64,000 nt of DNA from Talaromyces rugulosus (lineage: Eukaryota > Ascomycota > Eurotiomycetes > Eurotiales > Trichocomaceae), in contig NC_049561.1 of the NCBI RefSeq assembly GCF_013368755.1, positions 6,014,001 through 6,078,000 on the forward strand, written 5' to 3'. Each line of letters opens with the position of its first letter. Position 1 is the stretch's first letter. Both the position numbers and the translations under genes were made by a program. The notes below the pieces were generated by a model. It did not search any database. It saw only the letters and a program-made list of their open reading frames with translations, and had not been told where the DNA came from. Shown piece by piece: positions 46,563 through 58,573 of this stretch.

Positions 46563-47757
46563 TTGATATATCATAAAAGATATATTATAAAGAAAGCAAC
46601 TACTCCTTATATTCATAAGATATAACCCTATTAAGAAGTAATATCTTATTTAGATTAGACTTATAAGCTTAAGACTTTATTCTAAAGAATAGAAGACCTT
46701 AAGTAATATTACCATTTGTGGAAGCGTCGCTGATTCACGCGACCCCAATGCGTCGCCCCGATGAGGTGTAGCGTAGCCTGATCAGGTTTGGTGTGATGGG
46801 GCCCGTCCCGATCGGGGATCGCGTATGAACCGCCCGTCGACGACATTTTCCTCCCTAGAAACAGCACGACGACAATCTCCCGGCCGCTTAGACCCAGTGC
46901 CTAACCAGAGCCGAAAATTTCGCCCCCTGGCTCGCCTCTTATTTTACCCCGTCGCGTTCAGCGGCGGTCCGCTGATGCTGGAATCAGTCAATATAATACG
47001 CTTCCCACGCTCCATGAGGACAGAGAATTGAGACAGCCTCAGAAGATCTAGATCTTCAGTATAACTGTCTCAGGTCTAGACAGCAATCTCATAGGTGACA
47101 TCAGCGGCGTGACTGACAGGGATGGGAACTTATAGTTAAAATGAATTGCGCCAAAGGATGGGGTGATTAAGGTGCTACTGTATAGGTCCACTGCCAGCAG
47201 AGACGACTGTCGATAGTGGGGATCATGTTGATCTAGGAAGTAAGTTTCAGCTGGCGGAACATGCAGATGCACATCATAACTGAGATCCTTCCTCTTTCAG
47301 TAATTTCGGTCTATATTATAGCGATACAGGATATCTAGATGGTCTAGTTTGTCTAAAACAAGACACCAGCGGCCTAATTACAGAGTTGCACACTGTGAAT
47401 ACGGCCAATGACAAAATTACCGCATCGTTAGGCGATGGAGGATACGTCAGTCTTATGTTGACTGAAAAGGAATTGGCGATGGCAATGCCAGTGGTGATGA
47501 TGATGATTCCATGCTTCAAGAGTCGTGAATTCGTTGGATCGGCGAGTGGAGGTCTTTCATGAGAAACAAAGCATGATTATGTAACGCTTGTTTCCAAATC
47601 GATCAGCCTTCAGGAATTTTAAGCTTACAGAAATTAGTTGATATAAAAGAATTGTTAAAGCACCGTCCTACCTGATACTGAGGTGATTTTTCATCATTCT
47701 CAAGGTCCCCTCCTCTCCCCCAACAGTCCTTCCTGTCCCATCATTCTTCTACAGCCA
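46563..47757. other. Interior of the inverted-repeat-bounded segment, left part
   Basis: AT-rich to about 46720, then a GC-rich block with dyad symmetry around 46793-46820 ('CCCGTCCCGATCGGGG'), and mixed sequence with a perfect 16-bp palindrome GAAGATCTAGATCTTC near 47042. No supported gene. Confidence 0.4.
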
Positions 47758-48928
47758 TGATCACTCTAGATGAGATCATCTTCTACCAACCCGCCTCTCA
47801 ACTCCCTCCCAAGCCATCCCAACGCACTACATTCACTCCGCCGTCATATGGTCTCTCATATGGACCGTGTAGTGGTGAGTGGACACTTGATGGCCTGGTC
47901 TCTTGTCAGAGATACGGTGATAGCTAGAATCGGCGATGGAAGGCTGACGGCTGTACGCGATGTAAACAACCCCGGATCACAGCAATCACAGTGTGATTAT
48001 ATCGTATGCTAGCTAGGATGGCAAGGGGCTTCCAGTGATATGCTTAGGAATTATGGAGCCAGAGCAACTTGCGTTGAGTAGAGCTGAAAATGAAGATAGC
48101 CTTGATACCGATTGTCTGGGTATGTCCAGAGATTATCATGACCAAAGTGAGCGTCATTTTTCAGCCATCTCTATGTTACTTTGTTAATGGGGGATACGCA
48201 GATAAGTTAGGGACAGACAGTCAAACAATTCAGCGTGGGCTCATAGCTGGATCTGACAAGCATCAAATGACGTGCTAATGAATATCACAAGCCTTGCCAC
48301 TATGCGTGACCATAATTCGAGTCCCCCGCCAGACAAGTTGTGCGACTCTGATCAGCCGATGCATTCATAACATGTAGAAATTCCCATGGTAACACATTTC
48401 GCTGACCACATACCATTAGATGATGCCAAAATGAGTCAGTGCGTTTCAGAGATGACGAAAGAATCCAGTATCAATTAGGTTCCGTCAGACGGTACTCCTT
48501 GGGCTAACAATATTATGTTGCAGAGTGATCGCGAAAGCAATGCTGTGGTGGCCAAGAAGAGCAGTCAAGATCTGGCTGCTGTGGATCGCACCCGTTTCAA
48601 CGAACAGTCGACACCAAAACGCAGAGAATGGGGCGAAGAATGTCTAGATGGTCCTGTAGCAGCAGCAATGCCTACATTACAGCCTTCTAGACCAGATATG
48701 CGTGAAATGCTCGTCGCCATCGCCACACGGGCCGTAGTAAGCGGCAGAGGAAGAATCGGTCAATTTCGCCTGAAGATGCTGATAGCGACGATCTCGACGA
48801 TCTCGATGATACTGATGATGATGATTACGTGGATATCGCTAGTAGCCCCGATGATAAAGAAGAAAAGTGGAACGCATATTCGCAAATGTCGTCACAGTTC
48901 GCAGAAATCTCTATGGTCTGCACAATAA
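47758..48928 (+). pseudogene. Possible decayed or unresolved multi-exon gene
   Basis: Coding-like fragments occur in order on the plus strand: an ATG at 47758 opening a proline-rich segment (MITLDEIIFYQP), a Cys-containing fragment with 'CTRCKQ' near 47950, a short acidic frame at 48055, and from 48525 a longer frame ('VAKKSSQDLAAVDRTRF'), with an acidic Asp-rich tail in another frame near 48760-48920. I could not join them into one frame with acceptable splice sites. It may be a broken gene, or one with introns I did not resolve. No family recognised. Confidence 0.3.
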
Positions 48929-49263
48929 CTAGCTAATTGAAACCGGAATATTCGATAGGGTATTAAATGACTTGAATAATTAGATAACTCTTAAGTCCTA
49001 TTACATGGTTATAAACCTGGATTAAAAGGAAAGGGGTACATCAAATAAAAAGTGAAGTGTGGAAAGAGATGTAGATATCAGTGTGACGTAGACAAGCAGA
49101 ATAGCAGAGACGCGGAAATTGTGAAATGATCACATCTTTAAGACTTAATGAACTGCATCACTTGAATAGTATATGATAAGAGAGCAATATAGTTGAATAA
49201 TTTTGGTATCAAGCGAGGGAAAAGGGTGGTAGGGGTGGGAGAGAATGAAAATTGACTTCCTTT

Positions 49264-50474
49264 TCAGCCAGAGTGGTTGGTGTTTTCTAACTCGTTATCA
49301 TGTTTTGCATCGTCCATTGGTGCCACTAAATATCCACTTCCAAGGGCACGGTTTATCGCGTAACGCCGTATCGTTTGATTTTCAAAAATCTCAACGCTGG
49401 CATCTTGTGGTCCGAAATGATATCCTTGATCAAGAAAGTTTCGATAGGCCATCAAACTGGTATTTCCGCCTTTGACAGGGGTTGTGTGAGGAGAAGCGTG
49501 GATTGCATCTGCAAGAAGTCTGTCAATCCATTGGATAATTTTGACCTTCTCGCTGTGCCAGGAATGGGGTCTTGAGACGAAAAGTTTGCGGTGAGAATCT
49601 AGATGGGCAAAGATGAATAATGAAGAGTCGGATAGAATCCCGAAAGTAGAGCAATTTCGCTTTCCTGTTTGCTTACGTCTATCTTGTACTGCGGCAAGAT
49701 AAATAATAAGTTGTGGCAAGCCAGACTGTGCACTGCCCAATCTCTTGGCCTCACTAGCTGAAAAGATTAGATAAAAACGAATTATGAGATGACGAGGCAG
49801 AAACATACAGCACAACCAACGTAGTATCCACTTCAGTTTTGTTATTTCCATGAGAAAGACACCAATCAACCTTGCCCTGAATAGTCTTTCCAAGTAAATT
49901 GCTTCGTGTTGAAATAGACATTTCAGGGAACCAGTTTAACTGCCTGTCAGCGTTGTGGTCGTCGAGGTAATTGAGGCGATCACAAAATATCACATCAATA
50001 ACAGTTCGGCAAATTGACTCTGACTCAGACCGTTCATAATATTTAGACGTTGTGATAGCTGTGATACATTCATCTAAATATACAAATATGTTAGCTTAGA
50101 TCAAGAAGTAATTTTTAGGAAGTCCTACCTGCCCATTGCGACAATCTGCCATCGCTAAGATCTGAACTTTCCCTGAGCTGCCAGTCATGCTGCGGGCCGT
50201 GCTGATGGTAATCAACCCCTACAGCTTCTTTCGCAGCAATGACACTATCAAAAAATGTGGCAGGAACTGTAAAATCAGCTGCTGGTGATTTACAGGCGCT
50301 CAGAAGCAAGTCAAACATCCACTTGAAAGTGCGTAGCTTCTCAAGACCATTTGGATCATCCCAGATGGTCTCAAGCGAGTGAAGAACTTCGAGTTCCTCA
50401 GACTTGAGATTAGCAGGGTCGACATGAAGGATGCTCCGTCCGTCATGCAAGCGCTTCTGACCACGGGGAGGCAT
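49264..50474 (-). CDS. PD-(D/E)XK nuclease-fold protein within the inverted-repeat segment
   Basis: Three-exon gene of 366 residues: exons 50129-50474, 49809-50073 and 49264-49753, with introns of 55 bp and GT/AG ends. Seen: a basic start (MPPRGQKRL), a helical region, then 'GKTIQGKVDWCL' (Asp185), a strand 'TTLVVLEAKR' with Glu205-x-Lys207 formed exactly across the second splice junction, followed by 'LPQLIIYLAAVQDRRK' and 'STFGILSD..LFIFAHLD'. Family knowledge: D...ExK is the catalytic signature of the PD-(D/E)XK superfamily, and the Q..YL....R...K arrangement is common in fungal orphan nucleases of this type. It lies between the 64-bp inverted repeats, so it may be cargo of a mobile element. 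No transposase was seen. The role is unknown. Confidence 0.75.
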
Positions 50475-50848
50475 TTTGGGGTGCAGGTGAATTCTATCGC
50501 ATAAGAAGTGACGTCACAAACAGCAAGGCGATGACCATGTAAGGAGAGAATGGTCAAGAGGATGAGCTTCGTAATGGCACTACCTAGAGAAAGGGAATAA
50601 TTGATAAACCGTTAGAAGAATCCCTGAGTTTTCAGTCATAAATGAAGAGCGCGTCTACACGCACACCTTCCTTTGTTGAACCTGATCATTATGTAATCGA
50701 TTTAGTCACATGACCACTCACTTTCGAAGTTCGCAATCACATAGTTATACGTAGTAGAAAGGTTAGTAGTGTCGGCCCTATTACCCCACCGTTATCATCA
50801 CGTGCTCTGGGTTATCATGCCGGAGCCGTCCCTGTAACCATGAACTTG
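50475..50848. other. Promoter side of the nuclease-fold gene
   Basis: 374 bp upstream of the minus-strand nuclease-fold gene; no other feature seen. Confidence 0.45.
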
Positions 50849-51388
50849 TGGAAGCGATGCCCTTTTGTTACGAAACCAACAATATGCACGCTTTAACGAT
50901 GATAGGAAAGGTGTTGAAAGGAGATTAGAGCGGCGAGATCCTGTGGTTTACGGGAACGCAATAGGGCTATTAGATTAGTGCAAGGTTAGCTTAAGGATTA
51001 TATGACTAGTATACAACCTAAGGCTTGATAAGTATATACTAAGTATATACTGAGGTATATACCAAGATGTATACTCTAGTATATATATTAAGGAGATATA
51101 TACTCGTGTGTATACTAGACCTTAGCTATATAAGGACACTCGTCTATCTACTGTAAATACATTATAGTTCTTTAACCTAAGTTACTAGTACAATAACATT
51201 GTTTACTATTATGTATACAATCTCTTATTACTTAATCATTTATCGAGGTCAGCAAGGCAAACCTATCTCAAGATATACATATCATGAGAGGATCTCTCTT
51301 AACACATATTGTGAGCTACCAAGAGTAACCCACACCAACGTCTTCGAGCCAATCACAACGTGTGACGGGTCCAGGTCCGTAACACTAA
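50849..51388 (+). repeat. Possible solo LTR
   Basis: A 540-bp segment beginning TGTGGAAGCG and ending GGTCCGTAACA, thus TG...CA bounded. It holds repeated TATATACT elements, a TATATAAGGACAC promoter-like motif near 51128 and a downstream leader-like region, the layout of a fungal LTR. The 5-bp flanks do not match each other and no internal retroelement sequence is adjacent, so the call is tentative. Confidence 0.4.
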
Positions 51389-51436
51389 GGTAGTTCCTAG
51401 GGATAGCCTCAGCCTGAGCCCCAGCCGTCACATTAG

Positions 51437-51500
51437 CTCAACCTGTAGGGGATCTGCAGGCCTTTGTAAGCCGGATCAGGCATTCCCGAGCCTGGCACTT
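51437..51500 (-). repeat. Right 64-bp inverted repeat
   Basis: Reverse complement of 46499-46562 with one mismatch (G/A). It marks the right end of the 5-kb segment that contains the 366-residue nuclease-fold gene. Confidence 0.75.
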
Positions 51501-51795
51501 CACACTTATATACATAGAATAATTTAAAGGCTTATAATAGGTAATAACCACTACCTCCTTTTTATAGCTACTAACATTTAGATATTATTTATAATAATGG
51601 ACTATCTATATCTACTATTTTTTTTTTCTCTTACTTCCCCTCCTTTAAGGCTTTAATGCCCTAATTATCAGTTCTATAAGTCGTTTTCTAGACCTATTAA
51701 TTCTTTTCTCACTTTTTAATAATCTCTATAAATATTAACAGCACTTTAGTAGCTTTTAGATCTAGAATAGACATACTTCAGGATACTATCATAAG
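51501..51795. other. AT-rich spacer
   Basis: No gene or recognisable element; pyrimidine-rich run near 51620. Confidence 0.5.
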
Positions 51796-52116
51796 TTTAG
51801 ATTGAGCAGAGAAATTGAACAACATTATTCTTTAACTACCGTAGCATATGCAACCACATAGCACTAGACTCTTGGCGCATGCCTGAACACCAACCTTCCT
51901 GAGATCCAATTTGGCTTTGGCATATGTCGCGCGGTCGAAGATTTTGAGTTTCTTCGGAGTAGTAATTTCTAAGGCTTGGGCGGCCCCTGATACCAGTTTC
52001 TTTTTTCTTGGGTTTGGCATACGTCGCGCGGTTGAAGATTTGAGTTCCTCCAGAGCAGCAGTTTCCAAGGCTTGGGCGGCCCCTGATACCAGTTTCCTTT
52101 TCCTTGGGTTGGGCAT
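51796..52116 (-). pseudogene. Fragment of the repeated short gene, copy 2, with internal tandem duplication
   Basis: Matches 43863-44098 but keeps a longer frame. On the minus strand it reads two tandem copies of a ~32-residue unit with 'MPNPRK.KLVSGAAQALE' followed by 'STARR', then 'ATYAKAKLDLRKVG' and the same cysteine-rich end CAKSLVLCGCICYGS. The basic 'NPRKRKL' element resembles a nuclear localisation signal. The 95-codon frame is open but its upstream exon is uncertain. Family not recognised. Confidence 0.5.
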
Positions 52117-52220
52117 CCAGTGAGCGTTTCCTGAGCTAGGCTTTGCTATCCTATCGTTAATGAGTAGAAATCTAAAGTGAAGGATCTAGAAGCCTAAAAT
52201 TAGGGGTATAAAACGTAAAG

Positions 52221-52480
52221 TTAGGAATTAGAGTCTAGAAATTTAGCAAGATTGAGTATAAAAATAGGAAGATACAGTTCCTGCGTTTCTAGGGTCGCCA
52301 TCCAAGCCAATGATGCGGAATCGACGACAAGTGGTTGCGCTGCGACATGGATGATTGGCGGGGCAGGCCCAGGCGACAGTGTGTGGACGGTGAGGGGTGA
52401 GGATAGCGAGCGGTGGTGGTGAGACATACTAATCTGGAGGCCACCCCCAATCTCTCTTATAATACATTATACATAGATAA
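52221..52480 (-). repeat. Possible 5' part of the repeated gene with its promoter (second copy near 60.8 kb)
   Basis: The minus strand has an ATG at 52427 opening MSHHHRSLSSPLTVHTLS and continuing through 'MATLETQ', the same peptide that abuts the C-terminal fragment at 44 kb. This suggests it is the first exon of the repeated gene. Sequence 52395-52470 recurs at 60745-60852, where the ATG is lost. Confidence 0.45.
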
Positions 52481-52914
52481 CATCGTGCGAGATAGGGCTT
52501 GCCTGTCCCAATCTAGTAGAGGCATCTTGCGTTCAGCTGTCCGCGTAGCCCGTCTTAATTAGATGTTATAAAATTGGGGCTCGGCAAAACCTGCCTATCG
52601 TGAATTGTATTATTGACAATAATAATAGTCTATCCTTTAAATTTTTAGCAAAGAATCATTAATAAAAAAATATTTATTTACCCTATATAGATTAGTTTCT
52701 AATAGTCAACTCTCTAATAGCTTCAATCCACCTAATAGAGTATGCAGCATATGACACGTAAACAATTATTTGATTAATTTAAAATATATTAACACACATA
52801 TAATATCCATTATTTAAAAATAATTGAAATATTATTAACTAAAATCATTTACCAACAATGTGTTCATATAACTCATATTTAATAGATCACACCATAGAGA
52901 CTGAGTCTTTCAGG

Positions 52915-52919
52915 AACTT
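52915..52919 (+). other. Target-site duplication of the LTR element (left)
   Basis: AACTT immediately before the 5' LTR, repeated exactly at 58827-58831 immediately after the 3' LTR. A 5-bp duplication is usual for Ty3/Gypsy integration. Confidence 0.9.
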
Positions 52920-53172
52920 TGTGACGGTCCTGACCCAGGCCTCGGGAACCAGCAGTGGCGGCCTGAGGCACCACCAGGGAAAGGGAACCGAGAGCGGTAC
53001 TGAGATGGGAATAACCTCATGCAGAACCATAAAGGGAATAGACTGACGCACACAAAAGAATATTTCTTATGTAACTAGTGGGGGAGGTTCTTTCTCTTCC
53101 TCTTTCCCTTCTTATGTTTGGTTTTCTCGTTACAGAGTACTCTTAGAGGATAGAAATCAACTTATTGTTACA
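52920..53172 (+). repeat. 5' LTR
   Basis: 253 bp, TGTGACGG...GTTACA. It differs from the 3' LTR at 25 positions by my count, every one a transition, with no insertion or deletion. Confidence 0.92.
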
Positions 53173-53279
53173 TAAAACCAAACATCACTTCCTTTATCTT
53201 TTACTCAAGACTACAAAGCTTGTATAGTAGTATCAGTAATTTAACTATCGCTCAAGCTACGTCTTAATCCTTTTATTAT

Positions 53280-54540
53280 ATTACTGCTGAGCCTAGAAGA
53301 CCAAGATGGTATGATCAGTAAGTATAGGTAAGGATTATTAAAGGCCAGTGCAAGAGGCACAGACAGACCTGATAAAGGCAAACAAGTCAAGAGAAGCACT
53401 AGGATATCGTTTAATCTTTAGTCTAAAGGATTTTAAGCTAGATAAACATCTATCACCTACACAGATAAATAAATAAGAATTTTTGTTACTTTGCCGCACT
53501 AATCTCCAGAGATTATTTAACTGGATATATAAACAGCAAGACAAGAATGCACAGTAAGCAGAGGATCTAAGGATCCAGAACAAGAAAGAATAGCAGAACC
53601 TGATGATCAAAGTCGCTAATCTTAAGCAGACCATCTGTGACCAGACAGCTGCTATAAAGGAGCTCATTGAGGAGCGTGACACTGCTTAGAATAGAGCTAA
53701 CAGGACTAGGTAGGGTACTCCAGCTCTAGAAGAGAAGTACACCAAGAGTACTAAGTTGTTAGATGGGCAGGTATTGGTGGATGGAAAGAACCCTAAGTTT
53801 GAGTTGTGGCTTATTGATATTAAAAGAAAGCTTGAAGTTAATACTAACCACTATTCTATTATCTAGGTATGTATGGCCTATGTGAAAAGCATGTGTAAAA
53901 AAGAAGTAGCAAATCATCTGTTTACTCGCATAAGAAAGGACTTGTCTGATTAATATCATGATATAGACAATATCTTTGACTACCTTCGTACCCTGTATCA
54001 GGACGCCAATAGGATCATCAACGTTAAGATGGAACTGCGACGCCTCATGATAAGAAATACTAAGTTCTAGTCTTTTCTCTCATAATTCATATTGCTTGCT
54101 TAGAATGTAGGCTTGACTGTTAGTAAGTAAAAAAAGGATCTGTTCTACAAGTTATTCTTTAAATTATAGTGCGCAATAATTAAAAAAAGTAACGACCTAT
54201 ATGTCTTATACTAGGAATTTGTCAAGGAATATAGTACCACTACTAATCGTCTTGAGCAGATCAACATCAGCAAGAAGCGTGCACGCCTATATAAGACTAA
54301 TATATATCTTAGACCTGGCGAGAGCTACCTAAATCTAGTAACTCTAAAAGCAAAGAATAGATCAGAAGGCCTACTGTAGTTAGAATGAAAGAAGCTGATA
54401 AAGAAGAATAAGTGCTTTAACTACAAGTTGCCAGAGCATAGAGTATTTGATTGCTCTCTAAAGAAGAAAATACCAGAGCTGAAGAATCTTAAGGAAATCA
54501 GCTTACTAAAGAGTCAGTTAGAAAACAACCATACCTAGGG
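53280..54540 (+). pseudogene. Degraded gag region with a damaged zinc knuckle
   Basis: A capsid-like helical region read in broken frames, with a zinc knuckle at about 54411-54466 in which one cysteine codon has become tyrosine (C-F-N-Y in place of CxxC; a G-to-A change). Several in-frame TAG stops. It cannot be translated as it stands. Confidence 0.75.
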
Positions 54541-57500
54541 AAAGACTCCTCTCTAGATATTATGAGTGTTAATTTATCATCTTTAGACCTTTCCTAGTTA
54601 TTGGGAAGAAAGCAGGATAGTCTAGTCTTACCTATTTAATTAGCTAAGAATAGACTTTCTATTACTACCAAAGCGTTAATAGACATTGGAGCAAATGGTT
54701 ATACTTTCCTTGATATTTTTTTTACTGAGAAGCTCGCACGCTATTTCTAAACTCACATAATCCCTTTAGAATAACCCTGTGCAGTAAAAAGGTATAATAG
54801 TAAGATAGCTATATTAATTACACACCTAATATGTCTGACTTTGAAGATATAAGGACGAGTACAGCAGTATCTTCTTTTTCTGATAATAGAGCTAGGGAAA
54901 TATGATGTTATCCTTGGATAAATGTAGATGGTAGAGCACGGTGTCTTGATAGACTATTGCTATTATCGGTTACTCTAGCTAGAAAAGGTTTCTTTGAAGG
55001 ATGAGCTATTGTCTAAATAAGACTTTTTTATCTCTAAAGCAATCCTTTTCCAACTGAAGAAAGTTTCTATAGAGTATTAGAAGGATGCTGATTGATAAGA
55101 TAGTCTCTTTAATGAAGAAATTAGATAGAAGGCTACTGGTGAAGCATTATATGAGACTATACCTGTGGATATTACCCCTAGATCATGTTGGACTAGCTAC
55201 TGAAAAGAACAGCTTGTGGTATTAGCAAAGATAAATCAATAATTAAGTAATGCGCGTAATAACCTCTCTAAGGAAAAAGCAAATCCAGTATACCGTCAGA
55301 AATAAGCTAAGCCTATGAAACTGAAACCTGAGATGTAGATAGCACTTATTAGAGCTATAGAATTCGTGAAGTACTTAAAGAATAAGAATACAACTACCTT
55401 CATAACAAGCTTCCATAAAATCAAAAAGGTCATACAGGATAAACAGGAAGACCACCTAAGAATTGAGGAGCTTACTAAGATTAGATAGAAACTATCTAAA
55501 AGATATTAGAAATACACAGATATATTCTCTAAATAGGAATCAGATAAGCTTCTAGATCATAAAGGCTACGATCATTAGATTAAGCTAATCAGTAAGCAAG
55601 AGCTAGGTTACAGCCCTTTATACCAAATAAACCTAAAAGAGCTTGAGACTACACAAGAATATATCTTAGATAATCTGAATAAAGATTTTATTATGTCTAG
55701 TAACACACCCTTTATATTACCAATTCTTATAGTATCTAAGCTAGATAGAGAACTTCGATTCTACATAGATTACCAGAAGCTGAACGCTCTGACTAAGAAA
55801 GACTGATATTTACTACTGCTAATTGAAGAAGTCTTTAAGCAGCTAAATAAGATAAAGATATTCACCAAATTAGATATACAGTAAGGTTTCTATTATATTA
55901 GAATGAGCTCAGAATTAGAAGACTTAATAACCTTTTAATATCAATATAGAACATACAAGTACAAGGTAATGCCTTTTGGGTTAATAAATAGACCAACAAC
56001 TTTTCAGTAACTAGTGAATAACATCTTTATAGACTGTCTTAACAAGTTTCTAGTAATATTCGTCAACGATCTACTGATTTACAGTAAGAATAAGCTTGAG
56101 CATTAGGCACATATGAAATTCATACTAGAAAGACTAAAAGCAGCTAGGCTGCAGATTATAATCTATAAATATAAATTCCATATCAAAACTATACAGTATC
56201 TAGGATTCATCGTCACGCTAGAAAAAATCAAGATTGACCTAACTAAGATTGATACTATCCTAAAATAGATAGCCCTAGAAACTGTGTAAGGAGTGTAATT
56301 ATTTCTAGGGTTCTATAACTTCTACCAGAAATTTATATAAGAATATAGTTAGATAGCTAAACCCCTAAACTGCCTAACTCAGGTAAATGTCCCTTTTATC
56401 TGGGATAGTAATTGTGAACTAGCATTTAAGAAGCTAAAGAAGTTATTAATTAAGGCTCCAGTGTTATACCACTACTAACCAGAGCGATTGATATATATAG
56501 AAACAGATACCTCTAATAGGATGGTCATAGCAGTCTTGTCGCAGTATTGCAAGGATAACAAGTGACATCTAATAGCATTCTACTCGGCAATAATGATGCC
56601 AGCTAAGAGGAACTATAAAATTCATAATAAGAAGATATTTGCGATCATTAAGGCCCTAAAAGAATAAAGACCCAAGTTAATAAAGCTCTAAGGGAAAGAA
56701 TAGTTTGAAATCCTATCCAATTACCAAGCTCTTGAATACTTCATATCCATAAAGTCATTAAATATCTAATAGATAAGATAATACAAATTCTTGCATGAGT
56801 TTTACTTTACTCTAAAATATCAACCAGACAAGGCCAACATACTCACGGACACCTTGACCCAACAACATAGTAATAAGACAGGTAATCTAGACCATCAAAA
56901 AAGAATTCTACTCCCAAAAAAAATCTTAGATAGCAGAATCATTAAGAAACTGAACTGCGGAAAGTATCCACAGGCCAATAACCTAGAAGCAGAAGTCCAC
57001 ATAGTCATGGCTAGAACCAATCTAATGCCCCACGCCATAATAGCTAATAAGCAATATACTGCCACAGCTAAAACAAAAGAACAAGTAGAGCACTTAAAAA
57101 AGGACTGGCAAATTATTAACAAGACAGTACTATTCAAAGGCCGCTTATACATTCCTAAGGAAAAAGACCTACACACATGTTTGTTAGATAAGATCCATCG
57201 CCAACCATCTACTGTCTATCCTGGAAGGACAAAGACTCGGAGCTTGATTAAAGAATGCTATTATTAGGAGTCATAGAATAAAGATGTGAATCGTTACCTA
57301 GACAACTGTATGGTATGCAAGCAGACAAATACTTAGAGAGACCTGTCTCCCAGACTGCTGAACCTATTGCCTATTCTAGATCGATCTTGGTAATATATCT
57401 TAATAGATTTTATAACTTACCCATAGGACCGCAAAGAATACAACATAGTATTCGTGATTGTAGACTAACTTAGTAAAGCACCAGTATCAATACCTTATCA

Positions 57501-58520
57501 GAAAGAGACCACAGCCAAGAGAATGGCCCAGTTATAGTTGAAGAATATGCTCCACTGGACAGAACCCCCTAACTCTATTATATTAGACAGAGGTGGTCAA
57601 TTCGTATCAGAATTCTGGTCGGAGATATACCGCTGCCTTGGAATCAAACTAAAGCTATCAACTACCTACCACCCTCAGACCAACAGACAGACAAAGATCA
57701 CCAACCAGTACTTATCACAGAAGCTAAAAGCATTTGTGAACCACATACAGAACAACTAGTCAGACTGATTACCAATAATAGATTACACAGCAGCAACCCT
57801 ACTTCAAGAGTCAATTAGACTGTTGCCATTCATAGTTAAGAAAAGATACCAGCCACACACCTCATTCAATTAAAAATCACCTAAATCACCAAGGAAACTA
57901 ATCCTAAACAAAGAGGATACTAAGTCATGGCTAGATTAAATACATAGCACCTAGGAAGTGGCGAGGACAAACTTCCAGAAAAGTCAGAAGCAACAGCAGT
58001 TAACAGCCAACAGGAAGCGTTGACCACTTAACTTTAATATAGATGATTATGTCATAGTTATTACAAAGCACTGGAAAACAGGACAGCCTAGTAGAAAGCT
58101 GGACATCTAAGCAAATAGTCCATACCAAATCAAGAAGCGAATTGGCAACTCTTTCGAACTAGAATTACCAGACAGGATCAACGTACATCCTGTATTCTTA
58201 CTAGAGAAACTGAGATGAACAGTAACCACAGAATTATTACTAGGACAGCTGGAAGAGCCGGCAGAGCCCATTGAGGTGAATAGACAGAATAAATAGATGG
58301 TTGAAAAAGTATTGGACGCCCAGATACACTAGAAAAAGCTTTATTACCAGATAAAATAGTTAGGTCATGACATTAATATAGAGTAGTACCCAGCCAGAAA
58401 TTTTAAGAACGCTCCTGTCATATTGAAGAAGTACTATGACTACTACCCAAAGAAGCCAGGACCACCAAAACACCTCTAGGAATAGTTGAAGGCAGCAGAA
58501 GAGGACAGATTTATGCCAGA
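54541..58520 (+). pseudogene. Degraded pol region: protease, RT, RNase H, integrase, chromodomain
   Basis: Seen in order: a retropepsin-like site near 54679 (DIGA for D-S/T-GA); reverse transcriptase about 55730-56250 with 'MPFGLINRPTTFQ' and a changed catalytic box FVNDLL near 56058; RNase H about 56450-56840; an integrase with zinc-finger remnant near 57300 and 'DRGGQFVSEFW' plus 'YHPQTNRQTK', where the conserved Glu has become Lys; a chromodomain about 58290-58480 ('NFKNAPVILKKYY'). Many stops; the longest intact stretch is 56791-57267. All changes are the type RIP produces. Confidence 0.85.
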
Positions 58521-58573
58521 TAAGAGAGATAACAGCATGCTTAAGAGTAAGCATAGCCTAGAAGGGGGGGTAG

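Noticed and set aside
48300..48360. T-arm-like GTTCGAGTCC-type string (AATTCGAGTCCCCC)
   Set aside because: No acceptor stem, D-arm or anticodon arm could be fitted around it, so no tRNA is called.
52858..53046. 62-codon frame at the 5' LTR edge
   Set aside because: It crosses the insertion junction between flanking DNA and the LTR, so it cannot be an ancestral gene.
56791..57267. 158-codon open frame considered as an independent gene
   Set aside because: It is the RNase H to integrase part of the retrotransposon pol and only escaped a stop by chance.
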